From: Acinetobacter sp. ANC 4169 | Lineage (GTDB): Bacteria; Pseudomonadota; Gammaproteobacteria; Pseudomonadales; Moraxellaceae | Assembly: GCF_002135355.1 (NCBI RefSeq) | Contig: NZ_NEGE01000015.1 | Coordinates: 37,609 to 101,608, forward strand | Reading direction: 5' to 3' | DNA length: 64,000 nucleotides | The notes under the pieces: model-generated | Told to the model about the DNA's origin: nothing | Seen by the model: only the letters and a program-made list of their open reading frames with translations | The model's database searches: none | Program-made: the position numbers and the translations under genes | In this document: one piece after another, positions 18,114-28,306 of the stretch | Numbering within the stretch: position 1 is the stretch's first letter | Layout of the letters: each line of letters begins with the position of its first letter

Positions 18114-19625
18114 TTAAGCTGCACGATTTCTCTTGGATTGACTCAGCAGGCGGAAATCAGCTGGATTGAGTTTTTTAGTCTGTAACCAATATTTCCAGGT
18201 ATAGGTAGGCCACAGGGCAAAGTTTTTGCCGCCATCTTGTTGATACCAGCTGACACAGCCAGTCTGCCAGACCGTGCCATCAAGCAATTTTTGTACTTTC
18301 TGATTGAACTGGTCTTGTGCCTGATCTTTCACCGCTATGGCATCACACTGGGTTTGTGTGACCAGTTGAATCATTTGCAAGATGTAATTGACCTGAGATT
18401 CAATCATGAAGATCACGGAGTTGTGCGCCAAAACAGTATTAGGCCCCAGTAACTGAAATAAATTAGGGAAGCCTTTGGTGCTAATGCCATAGTAACTTTC
18501 AGCACCATCTTTCCAGGCATTCTTAAGTTCCTGCCCATGTTCGCCGATACAGTGAAAGGCTTTTAAATAGATGCGTGGATCGGTAATAAAACCTGTACCG
18601 TAAATCAGGCAATCAATGGCTCGTTCTTGCCCATCTCGGGTGATGATGCTGTTTTCGGTTAATTCCTGAATGACCTCAGTCACCAGTTCAACATTGCTGC
18701 GGTTAAACGTTGGATAGTACTTATTCGACACCAATATCCGTTTGCATCCCATAATGTAATCAGGTGTCAGTTTTTGAGCCAGCTTTTTATCTTTGACCTG
18801 AAACTTGATAAAAACTTCCGCCAGTTTTTGGGTGTATTTCATTACTGTAGGTTGAACGATTGGAACCACTCGGGATTCGTTTGACCAATATAACCGTGCC
18901 CGATGCAGTTTTCTAAACCAGTCTAACTTTTTGAATAATTTCTTTTCGATAGTTAAATAACGGCGTTCATCCCGTGGTATGACCCAAGCCGCGGTACGCT
19001 GGAACACATAGAGTTGTTTGACTTGTGCTGCAATTTCTGGAATGTATTGAATAGCACTGCCACCTGTACCCATGGATGCGACATTCTTGCCCGATAATTC
19101 ATATTGATGATCCCATTGTGAGGAATGAAAAACTTTGCCCTGAAACTTTTCAATGCCCTTGATGTGGGGGATTTGTGGCACATGTAAGGGACCAGAAGCA
19201 AAAACCACAAATTGAGCCATTAAGGTTAGGTGATTGTTGAGGGTAAGTTTCCAGTCACAACTTTGCTCATTGTATTCGGCAGCCAGAACTTCACAATTAA
19301 ACTGGCAATACTTTTCCAGATCATGCTCTGTTATTAAGTCTTGTATATATTTAAAAATTTCCGGTGCTTCAGCATAACGTTTTGACCAGTCGCTTTTGGG
19401 TGCAAAAGAGAGGGAATACATATGGGACTGTACGTCGCAGGCTGCACCGGGATATTGATTTTCACGCCAGGTTCCGCCTACATCACTGGCTTTTTCCAAA
19501 ATCACAAAATCATCAATATTACTTAGTAAAAGGCGTATAGCCATTGCCAATCCACCAAAACCTGCACCAATGATGGCAATTTTTGTTTGTGCTGGCATAG
19601 GCTGGCTTTGTGTTTGATTATGCAT
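18114..19625 (-). CDS. Flavin-containing monooxygenase, Baeyer-Villiger type
   Basis: A 503-residue FAD/NADPH enzyme. The FAD Rossmann motif GAGFGG lies near residue 20 and is followed by EKASDVGGTWRENQYPG. The Baeyer-Villiger fingerprint FxGxxxHxxxW is present as FQGKVFHSSQW near 160, followed by the NADPH-binding GTGGSAIQ. Such enzymes oxidise ketones to esters or hydroxylate hydrophobic substrates; the real substrate cannot be read. It is divergent from an AraC-type regulator, a likely controller. Confidence 0.9.
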   Translation of the reverse strand: MHNQTQSQPMPAQTKIAIIGAGFGGLAMAIRLLLSNIDDFVILEKASDVGGTWRENQYPGAACDVQSHMYSLSFAPKSDWSKRYAEAPEIFKYIQDLITEHDLEKYCQFNCEVLAAEYNEQSCDWKLTLNNHLTLMAQFVVFASGPLHVPQIPHIKGIEKFQGKVFHSSQWDHQYELSGKNVASMGTGGSAIQYIPEIAAQVKQLYVFQRTAAWVIPRDERRYLTIEKKLFKKLDWFRKLHRARLYWSNESRVVPIVQPTVMKYTQKLAEVFIKFQVKDKKLAQKLTPDYIMGCKRILVSNKYYPTFNRSNVELVTEVIQELTENSIITRDGQERAIDCLIYGTGFITDPRIYLKAFHCIGEHGQELKNAWKDGAESYYGISTKGFPNLFQLLGPNTVLAHNSVIFMIESQVNYILQMIQLVTQTQCDAIAVKDQAQDQFNQKVQKLLDGTVWQTGCVSWYQQDGGKNFALWPTYTWKYWLQTKKLNPADFRLLSQSKRNRAA

Positions 19626-19782
19626 TTTTTATTGGCCTTATTACTTTTCGTATTTTTATAGCGTATAGCAATGCTGTAATAACCACCATGATTGCCATGA
19701 CAGAAAAATTGATAGATTCGGCAATTTGCAAGCATGAAGATTTATAGTAAAAATTGAGATGCTATTTTAATGTGACCCTGCT

Positions 19783-20790
19783 ATGAAACGATCAATTCTC
19801 GGCTTGATGTATTTAATTCAAGGCATGCGTAAAGCCGGTGTTGCAGTTGATCAAAAACTTCAAGGCATTGGATTGCGTGTAGATGCATTGGATCCCAGTT
19901 CAATCATCCATCCCAATTTGGAATGGGATGTGCTTAAAGTCATTGGTCAGGATGTTGCACCAGAAAAAGGGCTGTTTATTGGCCAGCATTATGCACTTGC
20001 AGGCTATGGTCCCTTACTAATGTTGCTGGTCACCAGTGAAAATGTGCGTACTGCTTTAGAGCAGGGCATTCGCTATCAGGCATTAACGCATTTAACCGGG
20101 GTCTTAAGCCTAAAATATACCGCTCAAAAGGTGGCTTTATGTTATGCACCTGAAGATTTAAACAGTGAGCTGGGGTTGTTGCGGGCACAATGTGAAATTT
20201 CAGGAACTTATAAATTTATTCAAGATCTTTATAAGATGATGGGCTTAAATGTTCCGCAAATGCATATAGAACTTCCATTTACACAGCCGGAAAATCTGCA
20301 GGCCTTAGATATTTATCATGATTATTATGGTGCTGAATTACGGTTCACTGCCGAGTATGCGGAATTCTGGTTTGACGCTGACGTATTAAATGTACAGATT
20401 CCTTCAGCGGATAAAATGACCTTTAAGATCTATGAGAGCAAATGTATTGCTGAATTAGAACGTTTAAAGGTAGATGAGTCAGCGCCATCCTTGGTACAGC
20501 GTGTACAGGATTATCTGGAGCTGCAACAAGGGGTTATGCCGACCATGGCAGAAACGGCACAAGCCTTGCAAATTCCGGAGCGAACCTTGCGGCATCAGCT
20601 GCAACAATTGCAAAGCAGTTATAAACAGATACGTGAACAATTGATTAAGGATAAGGCCCTAAGACTCATCGAATATAAAGAGTATTCCATTGAAATGATT
20701 GCGGAATTACTAGGATATTCGGAGCCTGCAGCCTTTAATCATGCCTTTAAACGCTGGTTTGGACACAGTCCACGTCAGTACTTTAAATAG
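19783..20790 (+). CDS. AraC family regulator (arabinose-binding-like N-terminal domain)
   Basis: A 335-residue regulator. The first 200 residues match the PF12625-type ligand-binding domain found in Pseudomonas/Acinetobacter catabolic activators, and the C-terminal 100 residues hold the double helix-turn-helix ending in LGYSEPAAFNHAFKRWFGHSPRQYF. It shares a 157-base divergent intergenic region with the monooxygenase gene, which suggests that it regulates that gene. Confidence 0.9.
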   Translation: MKRSILGLMYLIQGMRKAGVAVDQKLQGIGLRVDALDPSSIIHPNLEWDVLKVIGQDVAPEKGLFIGQHYALAGYGPLLMLLVTSENVRTALEQGIRYQALTHLTGVLSLKYTAQKVALCYAPEDLNSELGLLRAQCEISGTYKFIQDLYKMMGLNVPQMHIELPFTQPENLQALDIYHDYYGAELRFTAEYAEFWFDADVLNVQIPSADKMTFKIYESKCIAELERLKVDESAPSLVQRVQDYLELQQGVMPTMAETAQALQIPERTLRHQLQQLQSSYKQIREQLIKDKALRLIEYKEYSIEMIAELLGYSEPAAFNHAFKRWFGHSPRQYFK

Positions 20791-20886
20791 TTTAGTAAAT
20801 AGCCTAAGTATATTAATGCCAAAGTGTTATATATTTCATCTCAATCTTCGCTATACTTTCAATAGCCTAAAATAGTATCCAATGTT

Positions 20887-22035
20887 ATGTCAGACTTAAA
20901 TTCGAAGCACAGTACAGCCTTTATCCCTTTGTCACCTGCGGAACGTTATGCACAAGCCATTTCGTCTGGTCAGTTCATGCCGGATGATGCACAGGCGCAA
21001 GCTGTACATGAGTTGGATCGTGTCTGGCAAGAATTGATTCAGCGCTTTAAGGCGTCTAAAAAAGCCTTTCGTCGTTTCCGTCGTCAAACTTCACCACAAG
21101 GGGTATACATGTGGGGGGGTGTAGGGCGTGGTAAAACCTGGTTGATGGACCAGTTTTTTGAGTCGATTCCGTTTCGCCGTAAAATGCGCATGCATTTTCA
21201 TCATTTCATGCAGCATGTACATCGGGAACTGAACAAATTATCAGGACAGCGTAATCCGCTGGATCAGGTAGCAGACCAGATTTACCAGCAAGCAGTGGTG
21301 ATCTGTTTTGATGAATTCTTTGTCTCTAATGTGACAGATGCCATGATTCTGAGCGAGTTATTCCAGAAACTGTTTACTCGTGGCATTACCTTGGTGGCGA
21401 CTTCAAATATTGCACCGGACGGTTTATATAAAAACGGAATCCATCGTGACCGTTTTATTCCTACCATTGAAATGGTGAAAAAACATTGTGTTATTTTGAA
21501 TGTTGATGCAGGTGTGGATTATCGTTTGCGCGTGCTGAAACAGGCACAATTGTTTAAACATCCATTAACGCATGAGCATAAACTCTGGATTGCGCAGCGT
21601 TTTACAGCGTTGACACAAACGCAAACTATTTCGCAAGAGCCGATTATCATCAATAACCGTATTGTAGAAACCGTTGGCCATACTGAAGATGTATTGTGGT
21701 GTGAATATTCAGAGCTGTGTTTAAAACCGCGCAGTCCAGCCGACTTTATTGAAATCGCTAATATTTATAATACGGTACTGGTTAGCAATGTACCGCATTT
21801 AACCGATTACCTATCTGAAGGTACACGTCGTTTTATTTATCTGGTAGATGAGTTTTACGATCGTGGGGTTAAATTATTGCTGACTTCGGAAGACAGTATC
21901 ATTGATATTTATCAAGGTGAAAAACTGGTCTTTGAAATTGAACGCACGCGTTCACGTTTACTGGAAATGCAGTCCGATGATTATCTGAACTCTGAGCATC
22001 GACAAATACAGGGTTCAGCCTCAGAAGCCAGCTAA
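20887..22035 (+). CDS. zapE: Cell division ATPase ZapE (AFG1 family)
   Basis: A 382-residue P-loop ATPase. Walker A GGVGRGKTW near residue 78 and Walker B VICFDEFF near 139 are intact; the SNIAPDGLYKNGIHRDRF stretch near 180 and DRGVKLLLTSE near 325 are typical of ZapE/AFG1. ZapE associates with the Z ring in E. coli under stress. ATG at 20887. An intrinsic terminator directly follows. Confidence 0.93.
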   Translation: MSDLNSKHSTAFIPLSPAERYAQAISSGQFMPDDAQAQAVHELDRVWQELIQRFKASKKAFRRFRRQTSPQGVYMWGGVGRGKTWLMDQFFESIPFRRKMRMHFHHFMQHVHRELNKLSGQRNPLDQVADQIYQQAVVICFDEFFVSNVTDAMILSELFQKLFTRGITLVATSNIAPDGLYKNGIHRDRFIPTIEMVKKHCVILNVDAGVDYRLRVLKQAQLFKHPLTHEHKLWIAQRFTALTQTQTISQEPIIINNRIVETVGHTEDVLWCEYSELCLKPRSPADFIEIANIYNTVLVSNVPHLTDYLSEGTRRFIYLVDEFYDRGVKLLLTSEDSIIDIYQGEKLVFEIERTRSRLLEMQSDDYLNSEHRQIQGSASEAS

Positions 22036-22040
22036 ATATC

Positions 22041-22066
22041 AAGCGCCTAAACAGGCGCTTTTTTTA
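22041..22066 (+). terminator. Intrinsic terminator after zapE
   Basis: AAGCGCCT-AAAC-AGGCGCTT followed by seven Ts; perfect 8-bp stem. Confidence 0.9.
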
Positions 22067-22396
22067 TACAAATTCTTTGATTGTTTTATCGACATTTTGC
22101 CCTATTCATGGCTTAATCTTTGCTCGACAGCTGTGACAAATAAAGCTTTTGAGTAGTTTTAAAGCAAAATTCTGCACTTAAGTCTAATTTAGACATTTTA
22201 AAAACTTTATAAACTATAAAAAGGTATTCAGGCAGATAATAACGTTGCATTTGTGATCTTCATTTTTTTGAATGATGGATATATTCATTTATTAGAAAAT
22301 GATCATTATTTAGGAATGTGATAGTACTATTCAGCTAGGTATAAATCGGTATACTAGAATCTCTTGTTATAAAAAGTAGCAATATCAGGAAAGACA
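22067..22396. other. Intergenic region upstream of malate synthase G
   Basis: 330 AT-rich bases with no convincing small gene. It must contain the glcB promoter; a TATACT-like -10 near 22350 is possible, but no clear -35 was found. An AAGACAATG start context precedes glcB. Confidence 0.5.
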
Positions 22397-24559
22397 ATGA
22401 CTGCACGTATTCAAAAAGGCAAGTTAGCGATTGCTAAAGAACTTTACGATTTCATCGAAAATGAAGCATTACCAGGTTCTGGTTTGGACAGTGAAACATA
22501 CTGGAAAAACTTTGAACAAGTCGTTGTCGATCTTAGCCCAAAGAACAAAGTACTATTGGCTAAGCGTGACGACATTCAAGCTAAAATTGATGAATGGCAC
22601 CGCAACAACAAATTTGAATTAGAAGCTTACAAAGCTTTCCTTACAGAAATTGGCTACTTATTACCAGAAGTAGAAGATTTCCAAATCAGCACAGAAAATG
22701 TAGATGAAGAAATCGCATTATTGGCTGGTGCGCAATTGGTAGTACCTGTGCGTAATGCACGTTACTGCTTGAATGCTGCGAACGCACGTTGGGGTTCATT
22801 ATACGACGCGCTTTACGGTTTCGACGTTATTCCTGAAGAAGGTGGCGCGGAAAAAGGCAAGGGCTATAACCCGGTTCGTGGTGATAAAGTTATCGCATTT
22901 GCTAAAAACTTCTTAAATGAAACATTCCCGTTGGCAAATGGCTCACACGCCGATGCAACTAAATATGCGGTAGAAGGCAAAAAACTTGCTGTAACCCTAA
23001 AAGACGGTTCAACGACTACATTAGCCAAAGAAGCACAATTCGTTGGTTTTAATGGCGATGAAGCTGCACCAACTGAAATCGTTCTTTTGAACAATGGCCT
23101 ACACGTTGTAATCGAAATTGATGCAACCAGCCCGATTGGTCAAACTGATGCTGCTGGCGTAAAAGACCTTGTGCTTGAATCTGCTTTAACAACGATTCAA
23201 GATTTGGAAGATTCAATTGCAGCTGTAGATGCTGAAGAGAAAGTTGAAGGTTACCGTAACTGGTTAGGCTTAATGCGCGGTACTTTGGAAGAGTCTATCG
23301 AGAAAAACGGCAAAACCGTGACTCGTACACTGAATCAAGACCGTACGCACAAAAACCTGATTGGTGGTGAGACTACACTTCACGGTCGTTCATTGATGCT
23401 TCTTCGTAACGTTGGTCACTTGATGACTAACCCAGCGATCCTTGTAGATGGCGCTGAAATCTACGAAGGTATTATGGATGCGTTAATCACTCCATTGCTT
23501 ACTTTCGCAGACATTAAAGGCGAAAACACGATCAAGAACTCACGTAAAGGTTCTATGTACATCGTGAAGCCAAAAATGCACGGCCCGGAAGAAGTTGCAT
23601 TTGCAGTTGAGCTATTTGAACGTGCTGAACAGGCGCTTGGCTTACCTGCGAAAACTTTAAAAATCGGTATCATGGATGAAGAACGTCGTACATCTGTAAA
23701 CTTGAAGAACTGTATTGCAGCAGCGAAAGACCGTACCATCTTCATTAACACAGGCTTCATGGACCGTACTGGTGATGAAATCCATACCTTCATGGAAGCA
23801 GGCCCATTCGTTCGTAAAGGCGAAGTGAAATCACAAATCTGGTTCCCGGCTTATGAAAACCGTAACGTAATGATCGGTCTGCAAGCTGGCCTACGTGGTA
23901 AAGCACAGATTGGTAAAGGCATGTGGCCAAAACCCGATATGCTTTTAGACATGTACAAAACCAAGATTGAGCATCCAGAAGCAGGCGCAAGCTGTGCATG
24001 GGTTCCATCTCCATCTGGTGCAGTCATTCACGCGATCCATTACCATCAATGCAACGTTTCGGCGCGTCAACAAGAATTGTTGAAAACTGAAGCATTGTCT
24101 CTAGATGACTTGTTAACGCCTCCTTTAGCAACCGATACCAACTGGACTGCTGAAGAAAAAACCAAAGAACTTGAAAATAACCTTCAAGGGATCTTGGGTT
24201 ATGTGGTTCGTTGGGTTGACCTGGGTGTAGGTTGTTCTAAAGTTCCAGACATCAACGACGTTGGTTTGATGGAAGACCGTGCAACCTTACGTATTTCTTC
24301 TCAACACGTTGCGAACTGGTTGCGTCACGGTATCGTAACGGCAGAGCAAGTTGAAGAAGTGATGCAGCGTATGGCGAAAATCGTGGATGAGCAAAATGCA
24401 AATGATCCGCTTTATACGCCAATGGCACCAGCATTCAATGGTTATGCTTACCAAGCTGCTTATGACCTGGTATTCAAAGGTGGTGAACAGCCTTCTGGTT
24501 ATACTGAGCCGCTACTTCATGCAGCACGTTTGAAGTTAAAAGGTTATACAGGTGACTAA
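22397..24559 (+). CDS. glcB: Malate synthase G
   Basis: Condenses glyoxylate with acetyl-CoA to malate. The 720-residue length separates it from malate synthase A (about 530). Conserved catalytic features are visible: GEEGG-like region near 135, a RTLNQDRTH segment near 308, the [35 protein letters not shown] block near 470-500 and the C-terminal LYTPMAP. It stands alone with its own terminator; no isocitrate lyase is adjacent. Codon use is that of a well-expressed gene. Confidence 0.97.
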   Translation: MTARIQKGKLAIAKELYDFIENEALPGSGLDSETYWKNFEQVVVDLSPKNKVLLAKRDDIQAKIDEWHRNNKFELEAYKAFLTEIGYLLPEVEDFQISTENVDEEIALLAGAQLVVPVRNARYCLNAANARWGSLYDALYGFDVIPEEGGAEKGKGYNPVRGDKVIAFAKNFLNETFPLANGSHADATKYAVEGKKLAVTLKDGSTTTLAKEAQFVGFNGDEAAPTEIVLLNNGLHVVIEIDATSPIGQTDAAGVKDLVLESALTTIQDLEDSIAAVDAEEKVEGYRNWLGLMRGTLEESIEKNGKTVTRTLNQDRTHKNLIGGETTLHGRSLMLLRNVGHLMTNPAILVDGAEIYEGIMDALITPLLTFADIKGENTIKNSRKGSMYIVKPKMHGPEEVAFAVELFERAEQALGLPAKTLKIGIMDEERRTSVNLKNCIAAAKDRTIFINTGFMDRTGDEIHTFMEAGPFVRKGEVKSQIWFPAYENRNVMIGLQAGLRGKAQIGKGMWPKPDMLLDMYKTKIEHPEAGASCAWVPSPSGAVIHAIHYHQCNVSARQQELLKTEALSLDDLLTPPLATDTNWTAEEKTKELENNLQGILGYVVRWVDLGVGCSKVPDINDVGLMEDRATLRISSQHVANWLRHGIVTAEQVEEVMQRMAKIVDEQNANDPLYTPMAPAFNGYAYQAAYDLVFKGGEQPSGYTEPLLHAARLKLKGYTGD

Positions 24560-24571
24560 TCCTGTACACTG

Positions 24572-24599
24572 AAAAAAGCCTCTTCGGAGGCTTTTTTTA
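24572..24599 (+). terminator. Intrinsic terminator after glcB
   Basis: AAAAAAGCCTC-TTC-GGAGGCTTTTTTT; strong GC stem with T run, 12 bases after the stop. Confidence 0.92.
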
Positions 24600-24877
24600 T
24601 GCTTGTTTTATTTCATCGTTTTTTTAATTTTAGATACTAAACAACTTGGGGAAGTTCGGATTATTAAAATAAGTGATGTTAAAAGCCAGTCAACTCATTT
24701 ACTTTATGCCTTTTTGATTTTTGGTATATATATAAAGCAATCCAGAAAATAAATTCCTGATTCTTTATTGCAGATTTGATTTTAAAAGGCCCAGCTTTGG
24801 CAGATTGATACAATTGGTAATTTTGCTAGAACTTCTGCTCAATACATCCTAGAGTAAAGCAATACATAATTCTAACG

Positions 24878-26332
24878 ATGGATGAGAGAATGCAAGCTTA
24901 TCAATTTTCCGATCAGCAATTTATTGCAGGACATTGGCTAAAAGGCACTTCAACCCATACGCTAAATAATCTCAATCCATATAATCAAGAACTTATATTA
25001 AAACTACAGGCTGCGAGCATTGTCGATGTGGATAGTGCTTATTCGGCTGCAGAGCGCAGTTTCGTTACCTGGTCGCAAACATCTCCATCCGATCGTAAAA
25101 GTATCATCCTTCGGGTTTTTGAAGTGGTCAAAAATAGACGCACAGAAATCATTGATTGGCTCATTCAGGAATCTGGCAGTACACGTCTCAAAGCCAATAT
25201 TGAAGTAGATGCAGTATTGGGTATTATCAATGAGGCTGTCACATTTCCTGAAAGAATGAATACCCAGGAATTGCAATCGACAGATCCTGGTCGCAAAAGC
25301 TATGCAGTACGAAAACCTTTGGGTGTTATTGCGGTGATTAGTCCCTGGAACTTTCCATTTCACCTGAGTATGCGCTCAGTCATTACAGCCATTGCGATTG
25401 GAAATTGTGTGGTGTTAAAGCCTGCAAGTGATACGCCGATTACCGGTGGATTGTTACTGGCCAAGATTTTTGAAGAAGCAGCTATCCCTCAAGGGGTATT
25501 CAGTGTAGTGGCCGGTTTAGGCAGCGAAATCGGGGATTACTTTGTTGAGCACGATACGCCTAAAATGATTTCATTTACAGGTTCAACTTTGGTTGGAAAA
25601 CGGGTCGGGCAATTGGCAGTTGGCGGTAATCATCTGAAGCGGATTGCACTGGAATTGGGAGGTAATGCCCCTTTGGTTGTTCTGGATGATGCTGATCTGG
25701 ATTTGGCCGTGGAACTGGCTGTAATGGGACGTTTTTTGCATCAAGGGCAAATCTGCATGAGTACCAATCGGGTAATTGTTGATGCTAAAATTTATGATGC
25801 TTTTGTTGGAAAACTGCTGATCCGGGCTCAAGATATTGTCTATGGTGATCCAGATCAAGCAGTTACCGTCATTGGCCCGATGATTAATAGCTCACAAGTG
25901 GAAAAAATAAAACACATCATTGATCAGGCACTACAACAGGGTACTAAACTCATCCTGCGAGGAAAGATTCAAGGTAATATCATTCCACCGCATATTTTTA
26001 TTGATGTAGATCCAGAATCCAGTTTAGCCAAAGAAGAAAGTTTTGGACCAGTCTTACCTGTCATTAAGGCCCAAAATGAGCCAGATGCTTTACGTTTGGC
26101 CAATGACACGGCATATGGATTATCCAGTGCAGTATGTACTGCTGATCTTGAGCGTGGAGTACGTTTTGCCATGCAGATTGAGACAGGGATGACCCATATC
26201 AATGCTATAACCGTTGCAGATCAGCCGAATGCGCCCTTTGGCGGGGAGAAAAATTCCGGCTTAGGACGCTTTAATGGACAGTGGATATTGGAAGAATTTA
26301 GTCATACCCATTGGCTCACTCTTCCTGGTTAA
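24878..26332 (+). CDS. NAD(P)-dependent aldehyde dehydrogenase
   Basis: A 484-residue enzyme of the ALDH superfamily. ISPWNFPFHLS near 155, the cofactor-binding FTGSTLVGKRVG near 233, the general-base ELGGNAPLVV near 257 and the catalytic-Cys segment GQICMSTNR near 290 are all present. It most resembles the benzaldehyde/phenylacetaldehyde-type branch, but the substrate is not determined by sequence alone. It is monocistronic in appearance, with 318 bases of upstream sequence holding no visible gene. Confidence 0.92.
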   Translation: MDERMQAYQFSDQQFIAGHWLKGTSTHTLNNLNPYNQELILKLQAASIVDVDSAYSAAERSFVTWSQTSPSDRKSIILRVFEVVKNRRTEIIDWLIQESGSTRLKANIEVDAVLGIINEAVTFPERMNTQELQSTDPGRKSYAVRKPLGVIAVISPWNFPFHLSMRSVITAIAIGNCVVLKPASDTPITGGLLLAKIFEEAAIPQGVFSVVAGLGSEIGDYFVEHDTPKMISFTGSTLVGKRVGQLAVGGNHLKRIALELGGNAPLVVLDDADLDLAVELAVMGRFLHQGQICMSTNRVIVDAKIYDAFVGKLLIRAQDIVYGDPDQAVTVIGPMINSSQVEKIKHIIDQALQQGTKLILRGKIQGNIIPPHIFIDVDPESSLAKEESFGPVLPVIKAQNEPDALRLANDTAYGLSSAVCTADLERGVRFAMQIETGMTHINAITVADQPNAPFGGEKNSGLGRFNGQWILEEFSHTHWLTLPG

Positions 26333-26409
26333 ACTTCCTTCATGCTAACAAAAGACAAGCCTATGTCATTAAAGTGACATGTAACGAATATCAGAGTGTA
26401 ATCCATTCT

Positions 26410-27069
26410 ATGTGCGCTAATTTTAAACCGCTCAGCTTAAAGCAGGTGAAGGATCTAAATCTTCCCGATATTCCTTTTGAGTATCCAGATGAAGTCTATC
26501 CAAATTATGAATTCCCCTTGCTGTTTAAGTCAGTTCAGGGTCTGGAGTGGCGCAAGGTGCATTTTGGCTTAATTCCAAAATGGGCAGAAGATAAAAGCAT
26601 TGCACTTAAGACCTACAATGCACGTAGTGAAACACTTCTGCAAAAACCGACCTTTATGAATGCTGTTTCAAAATTTAAATTTGGTGTGATTCCAGTTTCA
26701 GAATTTTATGAATCTAAATACATCGAGAACAAGCCGCAGCGCTGGGGTGTACGCCGAAAGGATGGTCAGGCCTGTTATATTGCTGCGCTATATGAAATTT
26801 GCCGAATAGGGAGTGAAATTGTTCGTTCAGCCACAATGCTCACGATGGATGCTATTGATCATCCGATGATGAAAGACTTTCATGAGCCAGGCAATGTTAA
26901 ACGCTCAGTGATTGTGATTCCTCACCAACGACTAGATGAGTGGCTGAGCTGGAAATCTCAAGATATCCGTTCTTTTGTAGAAGGATTCCCGGTAGAAGAA
27001 TTTGAGTGTTCACATGTTCCAAAAATAAAAATCGAAAAAAACAGTTCCCAGCTTAATTTTTTCGATTAA
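26410..27069 (+). CDS. SOS response-associated peptidase family protein (HMCES/YedK-like)
   Basis: HMCES-type proteins crosslink to abasic sites in single-stranded DNA through the amino group and thiol of Cys2. Starting at ATG 26410 puts Cys at position 2 (MCANF), as the chemistry requires; upstream in-frame starts would bury it. The protein has 219 residues, with the conserved Asn-Ala-Arg-Ser-Glu motif near 74, the EFYES glutamate near 99 and a MLTMDAIDHPMM region near 148. The usual HDRMP motif appears as a divergent FHEPGNVKRSV near 159, so this is an atypical branch. Confidence 0.87.
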   Translation: MCANFKPLSLKQVKDLNLPDIPFEYPDEVYPNYEFPLLFKSVQGLEWRKVHFGLIPKWAEDKSIALKTYNARSETLLQKPTFMNAVSKFKFGVIPVSEFYESKYIENKPQRWGVRRKDGQACYIAALYEICRIGSEIVRSATMLTMDAIDHPMMKDFHEPGNVKRSVIVIPHQRLDEWLSWKSQDIRSFVEGFPVEEFECSHVPKIKIEKNSSQLNFFD

Positions 27070-27079
27070 GCCTAGATTA

Positions 27080-27544
27080 TTACGATAAATTCTTAAAAAT
27101 ATGTTTAAGGCTTTCCATCATTTTTTCAATCTGTAAGGGGGTTAGACCTTCGAAAGATTGTTCCAGAACGACATTGCTCAGATCCTTAATTTTTACTGTC
27201 ATTTGTTGTCCTTTATCGGTTAAGACAACTCGAGTAATGCGGGCATCATCTTCACAGGAATAAGTTTCAACTAAACCTTCATCTTTTAAACGATAGACGA
27301 TTTTGGTTGTAGTCGACATTTTGGAAACGACCATTTCAGAGAGATCTGACACGCTGGCATGAGGCTTGGCATGCAAAGAGAGTAAAATGCGACGACGCGA
27401 ATTGTCCAGACCATATTTTTTTAAGGCATGGTCTACATTTTTTACACATTGTGCATGGACTTGATTAATCCAGTAGTAGGGAAAGTCTTGTAAATCAAAA
27501 TTATCACCTAATGGAAGTAAAAATTTACTGTATTTATTGGTCAT
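27080..27544 (-). CDS. MarR family regulator, copy 1 of 3
   Basis: A 154-residue winged-helix regulator. The recognition region SVSDLSEMVVSKMSTTTKIV, the wing EDDARITRVVLTDKGQQM and the C-terminal dimer helix are the MarR layout. It is closely similar to the next two genes, differing mainly in the first 45 residues and in internal positions such as VKIKDLSN. The gene converges with the HMCES-like gene, 10 bases apart. No ligand or target can be assigned. Confidence 0.92.
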   Translation of the reverse strand: MTNKYSKFLLPLGDNFDLQDFPYYWINQVHAQCVKNVDHALKKYGLDNSRRRILLSLHAKPHASVSDLSEMVVSKMSTTTKIVYRLKDEGLVETYSCEDDARITRVVLTDKGQQMTVKIKDLSNVVLEQSFEGLTPLQIEKMMESLKHIFKNLS

Positions 27545-27692
27545 TATTTATTTTCCCCGATTTAATTGTTTTATTTAGAATCTCTTACTTGTGTTAAAAC
27601 ATGTAAGAAAAATACATAAATTTTGCATTTATCTCTAAAGTCAAAAAGAAAAAAAATTCAGTATTTACTGAACTTTTAAATTTAAGCCTAAA

Positions 27693-28157
27693 TTATCGTG
27701 ATAAATTTTTAAAAATATGTTTGAGACTTTCCATCATTTTTTCAATCTGTAAGGGGGTGAGGCCTTCAAAAGATTGTTCTAGAACCACATTGCTAATGTC
27801 ATTAATCTTATTCGTCATTTGTTGGCCTTTATCGGTTAAAACTACGCGAGTGATCCGTGCGTCATCTTCACAAGAATAAGTTTCAACCAGACCTTCATCT
27901 TTTAGTCGATAGACAATTTTGGTCGTGGTGGACATTTTGGAAACCATCATTTCAGAAAGATCTGAAACACTGGCATTAGGCTTTGATTTTAAAGCGAGCA
28001 GGATACGGCGACGTGAATTGTCTAGGCCATATTTTTTCAGGGCATGATCAACATTTTGTACATATTGGGCATGTACTTGGGTCACCCAATAATAAGGAAA
28101 ATTTTCTAAATTGAAATTTTCTGGTGAAGGCAAAAATTTACTGTATTTTTTTGTCAT
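27693..28157 (-). CDS. MarR family regulator, copy 2 of 3
   Basis: A 154-residue close paralogue of the flanking genes; the DNA-binding part (VSDLSEMMVSKMSTTTKIV) differs from copy 1 only at single residues, while ALKSKPNASVS replaces SLHAKPHASVS. About 148 bases of AT-rich DNA separates it from copy 1, and the same separation recurs before copy 3, so each copy probably has its own promoter. Confidence 0.92.
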   Translation of the reverse strand: MTKKYSKFLPSPENFNLENFPYYWVTQVHAQYVQNVDHALKKYGLDNSRRRILLALKSKPNASVSDLSEMMVSKMSTTTKIVYRLKDEGLVETYSCEDDARITRVVLTDKGQQMTNKINDISNVVLEQSFEGLTPLQIEKMMESLKHIFKNLSR

Positions 28158-28306
28158 CTGTACTTTCTCCCCAATAATTGTTGTAATTATATTTTATTAT
28201 TGTAACTTTTTTTTAAGAAAGTTAAAGTGAAAAAGATAAATTTTTATTTCATTATAAAGTAAAACTTAAAAAATAAACCGTAATTTACCTTACCAGATAG
28301 CCCAAA

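Noticed and set aside
26311..26409. N-terminal extension of the HMCES-like gene from 26311
   Set aside because: It overlaps the aldehyde dehydrogenase 3' end and would move the essential Cys away from position 2.
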